A stretch of 64,000 nucleotides of DNA from contig NZ_CP022985.1 of assembly GCF_003425985.1 (NCBI RefSeq), positions 1,773,501 to 1,837,500 of the forward strand, given 5' to 3'. Positions within the stretch are counted from its first letter, which is position 1. Every line of letters starts with the position of its first letter. This DNA comes from Mariniflexile sp. TRM1-10 (lineage in GTDB: Bacteria > Bacteroidota > Bacteroidia > Flavobacteriales > Flavobacteriaceae). The notes under the pieces were generated by a model. That model did no database searches and had not been told where the DNA came from. It saw only the letters and a list, made by a program, of their open reading frames with translations. Both the position numbers and the translations under genes were made by a program. Below are positions 53,001 to 61,130 of this stretch, one piece after another.

Positions 53001-55003
53001 GCTTGCCTGCAAATGGTGATAAATATATAATAAAAGTTGAGCCCACATTAAGTATTATTACTGAAAACAAATATGTTTATTCTAATTGTGTTCAACCAAT
53101 GAGTTGTGGTATAACAGATAGTTACAACGAAGGAAATTATGTAGAACTTAAATTTAATACTTCAAACCTTAATAATGAATTCTACGTTGGTGCAGGCATA
53201 CGTGTAAAAAATATAACGATAGCAGATAATATTAATACCTATACATCTAAGTATAAGTATGGTGAAAATCAAGATGGCTTAGGGTGGGTATCCTATGTTC
53301 CCTTTGCTCCAGAATCTGTAAAAGAAGTGCCTTACAGTTTTGAGTTGCCAGCACCAAAACCAATGTATGAATATGTTAAACAAGAATCACTAGATAATAA
53401 TAATCAGGTTAACAGTAGTTCTGTGTATAAATTTAACATAATGAACAAAAGTTCTAGTACACAGATTAAATATGGTGATTTTTATGAGTTGAATGTTGAA
53501 AGGAAAGACGCATATCAACCAACAGCAAATGCTGTAGGAGTTGGATATTTAGATATCGCTAACTATGAAATTAAAGACAATTTAAATAGTATTGGTCAAT
53601 TGTTATCGGTTAGTAGCTTTAATTCTAAAGATCAATTACTTAGTAGGCTGACTAACGAATATTATGAAATAAATGAGTTGCCTAATAAAATTGGTGTTGT
53701 TGAAGAATCTTATCAAATGTATAGACGTATTGTCCTTAGTCCATCACACCCTGATTATATACCTAATCATCCAGAAAATTGGCATGTAAATAATACTAAG
53801 AGAATAAAGTATCCATCTTTATTGAAATCAAGCACTGAATATAAAAATGGCTTTAGTTATACAACGCGTTTTGGTAATTTTGATCTTATTTCTGGGCAAG
53901 CTAAAGAGGTATATTCATTTTCAAGTAATGGCTCAGAATTTAAATCAATTAGTGAATCAGCTTTTAGAAAATATAATAATATGGGTAGTAAGGCAGATGA
54001 TGAAGATAATAAAAATATGTTAAGTCAAGAAGCTGAGACATTATCATATTTTAGAAAATCTTCAATAGATGATTGGCAATTATATGATGCTCAAATTCAG
54101 ACATGGAAAGATTGGGGTTATAACATTTGGCGTAAACATAAAAAATTTACTTGGAAAAGTGACTTAAACTATGATGGTAGCTACCAAAGTTTCACTGCGT
54201 TCAATTGGAATGGGGAAAATGCTTTACAAGTAGAAGGATGGCAAAAACTTTCTGAAATAACAAACTACAATGATTTTTCTAAAGTACTGGAAATTAAAGA
54301 TATAAATGGTAATTATGCTGCTACAAAAATGTGCGATAACAACAGTAAGATAATGGCCGTAAGTAATGCGGCTTATACCGAGATGTTTTATAGTGGTGCA
54401 GAGTATGTAACGTCCAATACATTATATTTTGACGGGCAGGTCAGGGCTTCAACAACAAATACTACCAAATCGCATACCGGAGCCCGTTCCATAGCCATCG
54501 GTTTAGGAGCCAAAGGGTTTGAGGTCAATATGCTGTATGGAGAGCATCGTGCCGGAAAATATAAGGTTTCGGTATGGGTAGAAAAAGCGGCTCACGTCAA
54601 TGCCAGAATTAATATTAAAGGCATTACAAAGGCATTTAATGGGGAAGAAATTTTTGCAGGCAATTGGGTATTGAAAACCCATTATGAAGACCTAAGCTCT
54701 GGTGCTGAAACAGTCTATGTAACTTCTGCTAGCGGCACCGTGTATTTCGACGATTTCCGACTCCATCCTATAGCAAGTTCCATGACGGGCTATGTGTACA
54801 ATGAGTGGGACGAGCTCTGGTATATGATAGGTAACAATGGTTTGGCGACAAGGTTTGAATATGATAGTGCTGGAAGGCTCATTAAAACCTATACCGAAGT
54901 AGTAGACTTTAATGGTCCGTTATCGGGTGGATTTAAACTTATAAGAAAAAACGATTATAATTATAAGTATGATTATAATTATAAGTATGATTATAACTAT
55001 TAA
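50075..55003 (+). CDS. Giant exported YD/RHS-associated protein (N-terminal partner)
   Basis: The 1642-residue protein has a signal peptide ending TNVLHAQ and the start DMVNLLTGDFTYVLPLLNVP / YPIALSYHAGIAMDQEASWV, seen in large SpvB/RHS-like proteins of Bacteroidetes. A Gly/Ser-rich beta region follows (about 145-280), then long beta-rich segments. The C-terminal part (from about 1445) is G+C-richer and has YD-type GLATRFEYDSAGRLIKTYTE. It lacks the RHS core and ends in a repeated NYKYDY tail from an 18-base DNA repeat. It is probably the partner of the RHS protein 59 bases downstream. The in-frame ATG at 50102 is an alternative start; codons before 50075 are repeat sequence. Confidence 0.8.
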   Translation: MKTKYYNTIMIKTPSQKKAKYLVLVIAILSFLTPTNVLHAQGPNAPEAASFEPVDATDMVNLLTGDFTYVLPLLNVPSPEGGYPIALSYHAGIAMDQEASWVGLGWNINPGAINRSVNGLPDDFHNVKISEYFYDEGEFQSYTSFSVGYSAFGGPSIGVGFSWGSNQSLGGYVSIGLGLKAGDGSVGINASIGTNGGSIGIGYSSPSGLSFGMSISSNGDLGISGGFNSNGAGFKVGASTSGSYSISLSNSVASLGFNLSSQGVGMTVSALGITASGSGVSAMGYQKNSFYTSFNQGDYSVEQSSRHIAFMVPTPIGFFDFSLKKEKINFYASTLNEHFVSGTHFVGVGISDFYELPLQESNLFDSEFNIDRNNPISPAYDNFNVQAQGLSGSIQAKIRDVPSYRGIQENRILEGRYAIVYDNPDWGIIKKPIYYFDNEISSYLEVSKIDFANTSEIPNILSNSSSRIRDLKSSGTTSYNVPKKSNHVAHYTNKEILKTDGYRYRTNNYGNVVDMDEFLHPSATGFDRSKFPEDGIGAYIITAADGKTYHYSLPVYNYCKVSRTYGMSNFHKGEPEFKAYQEQRQLEPYATHWLLTAVTGPDFVDNGDGIVDDGDLGYWISFEYGLWDDAFVWQSPYGKEYQVDETDPDVKSWVRGIKQQYFLDRVKTRTHTALFLKSEREDARSPYWQYSSVDHKQGIEQEDDDYEERFTIPEHKTLRLDRIILVKNEHNIADKAYGGNNGTGNVDIKFPYEDNVFEVPVRTASYGLKNNVFDITDNWQVVKDHAIKVIYFDHINAGTDVLAKGTPYTGASSEGRLTLTGVYFDGKRGARVMPPYRFNYINKINNANYIYNVNHQDEWGYNVLKSEIWSLSEIITPTGGKVLVSYEPNQYRSLTSHEIVLRSKDKTLGARDSNGYISFPSKSIFNLQVNDLIDLSLSYCYDIAFDSNYGSGNRFRKRHTYKFDKYEGQAIIREISLPANGDKYIIKVEPTLSIITENKYVYSNCVQPMSCGITDSYNEGNYVELKFNTSNLNNEFYVGAGIRVKNITIADNINTYTSKYKYGENQDGLGWVSYVPFAPESVKEVPYSFELPAPKPMYEYVKQESLDNNNQVNSSSVYKFNIMNKSSSTQIKYGDFYELNVERKDAYQPTANAVGVGYLDIANYEIKDNLNSIGQLLSVSSFNSKDQLLSRLTNEYYEINELPNKIGVVEESYQMYRRIVLSPSHPDYIPNHPENWHVNNTKRIKYPSLLKSSTEYKNGFSYTTRFGNFDLISGQAKEVYSFSSNGSEFKSISESAFRKYNNMGSKADDEDNKNMLSQEAETLSYFRKSSIDDWQLYDAQIQTWKDWGYNIWRKHKKFTWKSDLNYDGSYQSFTAFNWNGENALQVEGWQKLSEITNYNDFSKVLEIKDINGNYAATKMCDNNSKIMAVSNAAYTEMFYSGAEYVTSNTLYFDGQVRASTTNTTKSHTGARSIAIGLGAKGFEVNMLYGEHRAGKYKVSVWVEKAAHVNARINIKGITKAFNGEEIFAGNWVLKTHYEDLSSGAETVYVTSASGTVYFDDFRLHPIASSMTGYVYNEWDELWYMIGNNGLATRFEYDSAGRLIKTYTEVVDFNGPLSGGFKLIRKNDYNYKYDYNYKYDYNY
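54954..55001 (+). repeat. 18-base tandem repeat at the end of the giant gene
   Basis: gattataattataagtat occurs twice in a row and a third partial copy (gattataactat) precedes the stop. It codes for DYNYKY units. Changes of copy number would keep the frame. Confidence 0.8.
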
Positions 55004-55062
55004 GACTTACTAGATACTACAAAATTATGATTGCTTGTTACATTAATTTAATAAAGAGAAAG

Positions 55063-58000
55063 ATGTATAATTATTATAAACGAAATATTTTTGGCTATTT
55101 AATACCAGCGTTGTTTTTATTTATAATTGGTTCGAAATTAAATGCACAAACACCAGTTCCTCCAATTATTACGATAAAAGCTACCGGTGAGGATCCAAGT
55201 AATGTCCAATTTTTTGAAGGTGAGACCGTGACCTTTACCATTGAAAACTATATTACTCATCCAAACATTAATATTTATGCATATAATATACTATGGGATC
55301 CTTTAGGATCCGTTGAATGGAACCCATCTCAGAATGATGGTTATGATTTTGATGTTACTTTTACTGAAGCCTCAGTAGGTTCAAATGTGAAGATTTTAGT
55401 TGAATTTTATGATCAGGATTACCAGCAGGGAAATGATTATCTTGGAGATACGGGTTACTTGAACATTTTACCTAAAATTGATTGGTATCCTGATAGTGAT
55501 GGTGATGGCTTTGGTAATTTTAATTCAGAATACATTACGCTCAATTCTGGTGAAACACCACCAGATGGATATGTACAAAACAATCTGGATGATTGTCCTT
55601 ATCATTATGATACTCAAAATAACGGATGCGGGTTTGGTTTCGAAAACATGAACTGGATAACTTCCAAAAGCTATGCTATTAACGGCATATTAACAGCGAG
55701 TTCCAAAGCCTATTTTAACGATTTGGGCAAGGGTACACAAAGTCAAACATTAGATGTTAAGACAAGCAGAACTTGGGCGACACAAACCTTATATGATACC
55801 CAAGGGCGACCTGCATTAAGTACTTTGAGCGCGCCGGTACGCGAATCTGGTGACTTTCAGTATAGTACTGGTTTTGTATACAATGAAAATAACTTAGTGT
55901 ATAATATAAACGATTATGAAGGTATTGTCAATGGAGTAGATAAAACAGAGCAACCAACACCATTAAGTAGTACTATAACCAATACATTGGGGCGGTATTA
56001 CAGTACATACAATGTTACCGATACAAGTGACCCTAATGCCACAAGGGCAAAGGGTAATAGTTATCAAGACATCACCTCTTATCCCTTTTCAAGAACCATT
56101 TACAGCGAGCTCAATCCAGGAGCGGCCCTTAAAACCCTTGGAGGCAATAAAGTAGATACCAATAATGATGGTACACCCGATAGTTGGCTACAAGGCTATA
56201 CCTTTAGCATGCCGGCGGGTCAAGAACTTTCAAAATCGGTCGCTTTTGGGGATGCAAGTTATGATAGTGACCAAAGAAAGGTAATAAAAACTATTAGCAG
56301 GGATGTTCATGGAAGGGAAGCCGTAATGTTTACAGACTCAGATGGCAAAACCTTGGCAGCAGCACGTGTTGGGGGAGCCTCACCGCGAACTACAACCATA
56401 AGTATCAGCGAACAAGGCTTTGTGGACGTACATGTGCCAGAAGGGGCCCAAGGCTTTACAATCCATACAGTTTCAGGGATTAATACCAAAGTGTTCGATT
56501 TAACTACGGAAGCAGAAGTAACAACAAGCACCACCACATTAGAACCAGGGTTCTATCGTGTAGCCATTACCAATCTGGACAGTTATAATCCCGACCCCAC
56601 AATGCCCGCCACTATAGTAAGTGTTGAATGCTGGGAAAATTATTATGACTATAGCTTAAACGAATATGACGAAGCAGGCCGTTTGATAGCTTCCTACCAA
56701 CCCGTTGGGGCTACCAAAGCACAAAAGCCAAAATCCACTTTCGAGTACAATGCTTTAGGACAACTCACCCAAGCCCACAGTCCAGACGAAGGCGATGCAT
56801 GGTTCTTATATAGAAAGGATGGACAAATACGCTTTTCGCAAAACTCAAGACAGTTAGACCCAAATGCAGATGGTAACACTAGCGATCAAGAATTCTCATA
56901 TACCAATTATGATGATTTGGGCAGGCCTGTGGAGAGCGGCGTTGCAGTTGGTGCGTTTTCAGGTTTAAATCCTGATACGCCCACATTTTCATTTTCGAGT
57001 AAAAAAGAACAACAATTTACCAAATACGATTATTTGGAAAGTAGCGATATAAGTTATCTAACAGGAGTGCATAGTAGTTATGGTAATCCAACGTTCTTGG
57101 CCGGCAACGTTGCAAAAACATCAAATGACAATACAACCACTTATTACAGTTATGATGTGTACGGACGTGTAAAGTGGATCGTACAAAATATTCCTGGCTT
57201 AGGTACAGGAGCACAGAATAACAAAACCATAGATTACGAGTACGACCCAATAACAGGAGCCGTTACAAAAGTAGATTTCCAAAAAAATACGTCAACCGAG
57301 CGTTTTATACACCGTTACACCTATGACACCGTAGATAATAGTTTGGTAAAAGTAGAGACCTCTACAAACGGAAGTACATATACCACCCATGCCGATTACA
57401 AATATTACGAAACAGGCGCCTTAAAGCGTGTGGAAATAGCGCCTTTAAATGGAGAGCCCTTACAGGGAATAGACTATGTGTACAACCTAAATGGCCAGTT
57501 AAAAGCCATTAATCCATCTGATTTAACCGGTAGTAATGACCCAGGTGATTTATTCAGCATGCAAATAGATTACCATAACAAAGATTATAACCGTACCCAA
57601 AGGGACGATATCGGCACTTTTACTTATGGCCAAAACCAATTCAATGGCAATATAAAAGGAGTACGTTGGAACAATAAAGATATTGAAATTAACAATGGTA
57701 GCCCCAGCAATACCGAACGAACCTATAGCTACTACTATAACCAAAACAATTGGTTAACCGATGCCATTTATGGACAGTATAATGATACAGGGGGCGATGG
57801 TTCAACAATAAATATTTTTGACGATAACCTCCATGAAAATGTTACCAAAAATTTTAACGCCACCAACAGTGTTACATGGTTGCCTGGGTTTCATGCAAAA
57901 CCGGACATAGGTAAAGAGGTTACGGCCAAAATAGTATCAGGTACACCAAGTACGTTCCAGTCGGGAGATTACAATGTATTCGATATTACTTATGACGCCA

Positions 58001-59496
58001 ATGGTAACATACGTACCCTGAACCGTAACAAAAACGGTACAAGCAAAGCCATGGACCAGTTAAACTACACCTATAAGGCAGATAAACCCAACCAGTTGTT
58101 GCGGGTGGATGATGCAGCTGGCGATGTGGCAGGAGCGGACGATATTGGCGACCAAGATGGTGATAACTACAAATACAACAGTATTGGGCAATTAATAGAA
58201 GATCATGAATATGTTACTATCGCCGACCCAACCAATATTATTAGGTATAAATATAATGCAAGTGGTTTGGTAACCGAGGTATCCAAAAAAAATGTACCTT
58301 TGGTTAAGTTCTTTTACAATGATAAAGGGCACCGTGTAAAAAAGGAGGCCTATATCTCAGGGAGTACCAATTTAGATTATATAGAACACTATGTTAGGGA
58401 TGCCGCAGGGACCGCATTGGCTATTTACCGAGATGGAGCGGCTAAAGAGCATACCATTTATGGGGCCAGTCGTTTAGGGGTGTATTACCGAACAGGAGGT
58501 AACAGTGTGTATCAATTAACAGACCATTTAGGCAATGTTAGGGCTGTAGTACAAAGAAACAATAGCACTCCTGAAGCTGTAGTTGCAACTGATTACTATC
58601 CCTTCGGGATGCCCATGCCAGGACGCAACGACGGCGCAAACAGCTACCGTTATGCCTACCAGGGACAGGAGAAAGATCAAGAAACCCAAAAGGAAGCTTT
58701 TGAGTTGAGGCTTTGGGATAGCAGGATTGGCAGATGGTTGACTACGGATCCTTATGGGCAATATACAAGCCCTTATTTGGGGATGGGAAATAATCCCATT
58801 AATGGAGTTGACTCTGACGGTGGATTTTGGCAAGAACTAGGTAATTTTTTAACAGGAAATGGATGGATTAGCAATGAAGGTTTAAATTATTTACAATCTA
58901 ATGAAATATCAGATTACAGATCACGTTACTCAAAAAACCCATTCGATTCCAAAGGTTACCATACGGTTGGATATACAGATCCTAAAACTGGTGAATTAAC
59001 TTTTCATAGGTTTAAAAATGTAGATGATTTAGGACCAAAATTTGATTTTTCTAAATTTGATTATACTTTTAAAGTTTCAGCAGGGTTGCAAGTTAACGCT
59101 GATTTATCTGATTTGTTTGCTATTAAGGCAAATATTTTATCAAGAACATTACTTACATTCGATTCAAAGAATGGTTTTAGAGGAAAAGATTTTTATGGAA
59201 GAAATTTAGAGTTGAATACTGGGTTTGGAGGTTCTTTTTATGGTTTAAACGTTGATTTGAGTGTTACTGGTAGTGAAATAAATGATAAGGGTGAAACTCG
59301 ACCAAATGGAGGGCTCCAAAAATTAATATTGAATGGAAATGCTGGATTTACATCTTTGTTGCAAGTTGGTGTTGAAACAGATTTATTCAAACAAAATTCA
59401 ACACAAATTTATAGGCAACATGGTTTAGGTGCTGCTATAGGAGCAGGTGTGGTTGTAGAATTTGGAGTAGGAGTAAAAAAAGAGATTTTTAAATAA
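55063..59496 (+). CDS. RHS repeat protein with variable C-terminal tip
   Basis: The 1477-residue protein has a signal peptide (LIPALFLFIIGSKLNAQ) and a beta-sandwich domain. A calcium-binding type acidic segment follows (about 145-185, DSDGDGFGNFNSE), then a long series of YD repeats (about 530-1140, for example EYNALGQLTQAHSPDEGDAW). The RHS-associated core spans about 1146-1254 (LTDHLGNVRAVV, ATDYYPFGMPMPGR, RIGRWLTTDPYGQY, GMGNNPINGVD). After the core, base composition drops sharply to AT-rich and a 220-residue beta-rich tip follows, ending GAGVVVEFGVGVKKEIFK. Core plus exchanged tip is the hallmark of polymorphic toxins; the tip has no family I recognise. The ATG at 55027 is an alternative start. 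Confidence 0.88.
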   Translation: MYNYYKRNIFGYLIPALFLFIIGSKLNAQTPVPPIITIKATGEDPSNVQFFEGETVTFTIENYITHPNINIYAYNILWDPLGSVEWNPSQNDGYDFDVTFTEASVGSNVKILVEFYDQDYQQGNDYLGDTGYLNILPKIDWYPDSDGDGFGNFNSEYITLNSGETPPDGYVQNNLDDCPYHYDTQNNGCGFGFENMNWITSKSYAINGILTASSKAYFNDLGKGTQSQTLDVKTSRTWATQTLYDTQGRPALSTLSAPVRESGDFQYSTGFVYNENNLVYNINDYEGIVNGVDKTEQPTPLSSTITNTLGRYYSTYNVTDTSDPNATRAKGNSYQDITSYPFSRTIYSELNPGAALKTLGGNKVDTNNDGTPDSWLQGYTFSMPAGQELSKSVAFGDASYDSDQRKVIKTISRDVHGREAVMFTDSDGKTLAAARVGGASPRTTTISISEQGFVDVHVPEGAQGFTIHTVSGINTKVFDLTTEAEVTTSTTTLEPGFYRVAITNLDSYNPDPTMPATIVSVECWENYYDYSLNEYDEAGRLIASYQPVGATKAQKPKSTFEYNALGQLTQAHSPDEGDAWFLYRKDGQIRFSQNSRQLDPNADGNTSDQEFSYTNYDDLGRPVESGVAVGAFSGLNPDTPTFSFSSKKEQQFTKYDYLESSDISYLTGVHSSYGNPTFLAGNVAKTSNDNTTTYYSYDVYGRVKWIVQNIPGLGTGAQNNKTIDYEYDPITGAVTKVDFQKNTSTERFIHRYTYDTVDNSLVKVETSTNGSTYTTHADYKYYETGALKRVEIAPLNGEPLQGIDYVYNLNGQLKAINPSDLTGSNDPGDLFSMQIDYHNKDYNRTQRDDIGTFTYGQNQFNGNIKGVRWNNKDIEINNGSPSNTERTYSYYYNQNNWLTDAIYGQYNDTGGDGSTINIFDDNLHENVTKNFNATNSVTWLPGFHAKPDIGKEVTAKIVSGTPSTFQSGDYNVFDITYDANGNIRTLNRNKNGTSKAMDQLNYTYKADKPNQLLRVDDAAGDVAGADDIGDQDGDNYKYNSIGQLIEDHEYVTIADPTNIIRYKYNASGLVTEVSKKNVPLVKFFYNDKGHRVKKEAYISGSTNLDYIEHYVRDAAGTALAIYRDGAAKEHTIYGASRLGVYYRTGGNSVYQLTDHLGNVRAVVQRNNSTPEAVVATDYYPFGMPMPGRNDGANSYRYAYQGQEKDQETQKEAFELRLWDSRIGRWLTTDPYGQYTSPYLGMGNNPINGVDSDGGFWQELGNFLTGNGWISNEGLNYLQSNEISDYRSRYSKNPFDSKGYHTVGYTDPKTGELTFHRFKNVDDLGPKFDFSKFDYTFKVSAGLQVNADLSDLFAIKANILSRTLLTFDSKNGFRGKDFYGRNLELNTGFGGSFYGLNVDLSVTGSEINDKGETRPNGGLQKLILNGNAGFTSLLQVGVETDLFKQNSTQIYRQHGLGAAIGAGVVVEFGVGVKKEIFK

Positions 59497-59504
59497 TTTA
59501 GTGT

Positions 59505-59912
59505 ATGAGTAAAAAGGTAAATTTGTCATTTAAAGAAGGAAGAACATTTCTTTATATTATCACTGTTGGTATCTTGTTTATTTTGATAATAATTTCTATT
59601 ATATTATATAATAGAGAAAAATATTTTGATTTAGTTTTGTTATTACTTTTATCGGTAGCTGTTATATTATTTGTTCTACTTTATTTGTTGAAAATAAATA
59701 AGCTCAATAATATTTCTTTTGATGAGCAATTTGTTTATGTTAACTTTCAAGAAAAAGTATTCAAAAGATCAGAGATAGAAGATATTAAATACTATTTTTT
59801 TGCTGCAAGTTTTATTAAGTTTAAAAGTGATAATAAAAAATATTATTTTTTATTAGAACAAAACGAATTGTTTTCTAGAAAAAAGAAGTATATTTTGACG
59901 CCCCCCCGCTAG
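59505..59912 (+). CDS. Small membrane protein, candidate immunity protein, 3' end altered
   Basis: The 135-residue protein has two adjacent membrane helices (about 15-33 and 40-62) and a basic cytosolic or periplasmic tail. It begins 8 bases after the RHS stop and shares the low G+C of the RHS tip, as expected for a cognate immunity gene. The last codons (TPPR, stop) are formed by a C-run and the left inverted end of the REP-transposase element at 59908, so the original C-terminus may be lost. I recognise no family. Confidence 0.6.
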   Translation: MSKKVNLSFKEGRTFLYIITVGILFILIIISIILYNREKYFDLVLLLLLSVAVILFVLLYLLKINKLNNISFDEQFVYVNFQEKVFKRSEIEDIKYYFFAASFIKFKSDNKKYYFLLEQNELFSRKKKYILTPPR

Positions 59913-59933
59913 CGCTCGTTTGTAACGAGTGCC
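59908..59933 (+). repeat. Left 26-base inverted repeat of the RAYT unit
   Basis: An exact inverted copy lies at 60608-60633. Each copy folds by itself: ctcgtt / aacgag with loop tgt, extended by a G-T and two GC pairs. Confidence 0.9.
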
Positions 59934-59972
59934 GTACAGAGTAAGGCAAACAAAAGCCATAATAAAAACAAT

Positions 59973-60002
59973 AAAGCTATTCCAAATATTTAGAATAGCT
60001 TT
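59973..60002 (+). terminator. Hairpin just before the REP transposase
   Basis: Perfect 10-base stem aaagctattc / gaatagcttt with a 10-base loop and T-rich 3' side, 14 bases before the ATG. It would stop read-through from the RHS operon, or hide the start of the transposase. Confidence 0.65.
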
Positions 60003-60016
60003 TTGTATTTTTCAGT

Positions 60017-60598
60017 ATGAGTAGAAAATATAAATTTCATAACAAGGCGGGCTTATATTTTGTATCGTTCGCTACAGTATATTGGCTTGACGTTTTTACA
60101 AGACACGTTTATTTTAATGTTTTGGCAGACAGCATTCATTATTGCAGAGCGGAAAAGGGTATGGAAGTCTATGCCTATTGTTTTATGCCCAGCCATGCCT
60201 GTCCTGAGCTAGGTCGAAGGGTTCATTTTATATTTCGGTCAAGCAACGAGCAACCCATGGAATTGTTACAAGCATTTAAAAAGCATACGGCAAAAAAAGT
60301 AATAGAAGCCATTGAAAATAACCCACAGGAAAGCAGAAAAGAATGGCTTTTATGGATGTTTGAGCGAGCGGGTAAGAAACAAGGTAATGTAAGCAAATAT
60401 CAATTTTGGCAGCATCATAATAAACCTATAGAATTATGGAGTGAATCGGTTGTAAAACAAAAAATAGATTACATACATAACAATCCAGTTGAAAATGGTT
60501 TTGTAACAAACCCTGTAGAATGGAAATACTCTAGTGCCAGAAACTATCAAGATGACAGTACGATTTTAGAAATAGACGATGCTGGATTTTTTGGTTAG
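60017..60598 (+). CDS. REP-associated tyrosine transposase with interrupted HUH motif
   Basis: The 193-residue protein belongs to the RAYT (Y1_Tnp/IS200-like) family that handles REP palindromes. It shows YCFMPSH, VHFIFRSSNEQPMELLQAFK and the conserved KIDYIHNNPVENGFVTNP / WKYSSARNY. The family motif MPNHVHxI is split: between His and Val-His lie eight extra residues (ACPELGRR), encoded by 24 bases (60197-60220) that match the dispersed cctgagct...gtcgaagg repeats. The catalytic metal site is therefore probably broken, although the frame is kept. Perfect 26-base inverted repeats flank the gene. Confidence 0.9.
   Translation: MSRKYKFHNKAGLYFVSFATVYWLDVFTRHVYFNVLADSIHYCRAEKGMEVYAYCFMPSHACPELGRRVHFIFRSSNEQPMELLQAFKKHTAKKVIEAIENNPQESRKEWLLWMFERAGKKQGNVSKYQFWQHHNKPIELWSESVVKQKIDYIHNNPVENGFVTNPVEWKYSSARNYQDDSTILEIDDAGFFG
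60197..60220 (+). repeat. REP-like insertion inside the transposase gene
   Basis: Twenty-four bases containing cctgagctaggtcgaagg, close to cctgagcttgtcgaagg at 49061 and 50048. They fall in frame exactly between the two His codons of the HUH motif. Confidence 0.8.
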
Positions 60599-60607
60599 TT
60601 GTTAAAG

Positions 60608-60633
60608 GGCACTCGTTACAAACGAGCGCTAGC
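60608..60633 (-). repeat. Right 26-base inverted repeat of the RAYT unit
   Basis: Perfect reverse complement of 59908-59933, nine bases after the transposase stop. Confidence 0.9.
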
Positions 60634-60637
60634 AGAG

Positions 60638-60657
60638 GCGAAGTCGGGAGACTTCGC
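60638..60657. repeat. Additional palindrome beside the RAYT unit
   Basis: Stem gcgaagtc / gacttcgc with loop ggga, followed by two tandem copies of a caacccaactt-containing sequence to about 60692. Probably REP/BIME-type substrate DNA. Confidence 0.65.
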
Positions 60658-61116
60658 ACAGCAACCCAACTTCGCACAACAACCCAACTTTAAAGAATGT
60701 CTATTTTTTGAAGGAACACTTCGGGGAGCTGTCAGATAGAACACCCTTTATAATCATCTTCGGGTATGTGAACGCTATTCTCATGGGTGTTTTGTGTAAA
60801 TTGACTTTTTGCGGTCAATCTATATCAAGGGCGTATATTTAAAACAGTAAAACTTAATTGAGGTCTTATCTTTTTAAAGTGCTATTTGTTTAATAATCAA
60901 TATAAATCAATCTTTTTTTAATTTCTTTTCTGTACTATATTTATATATATTTGCTACGATAATAAAAAATGAGGGATTATTTTTTTCATATCAGATAGAT
61001 ACTTTTTTTACAATAGTATCGTTTATAATAGTAGAATAATTGCATTTTGTCGAATATTTTGGACGATTAACGAACATTTTTTCGCAATGTAATTATTTTG
61101 CTTATTCGGTTTTTTA
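60658..61116. other. Gene-less stretch
   Basis: About 460 bases, AT-rich towards the right. Apart from the repeats at its left end it shows only a weak hairpin (attgac / gtcaat, 60800-60819). No gene is supported. Confidence 0.55.
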
Positions 61117-61124
61117 TACCTTTG
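61097..61124 (+). promoter_or_regulatory. Promoter of the PID-CTERM gene
   Basis: TTTG at 61097-61100, 16 bases, then TACCTTTG at 61117-61124, a good TTTG/TAnnTTTG promoter. The ATG is only 6 bases further, implying a leaderless or nearly leaderless mRNA. Confidence 0.6.
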
Positions 61125-61130
61125 TATACC

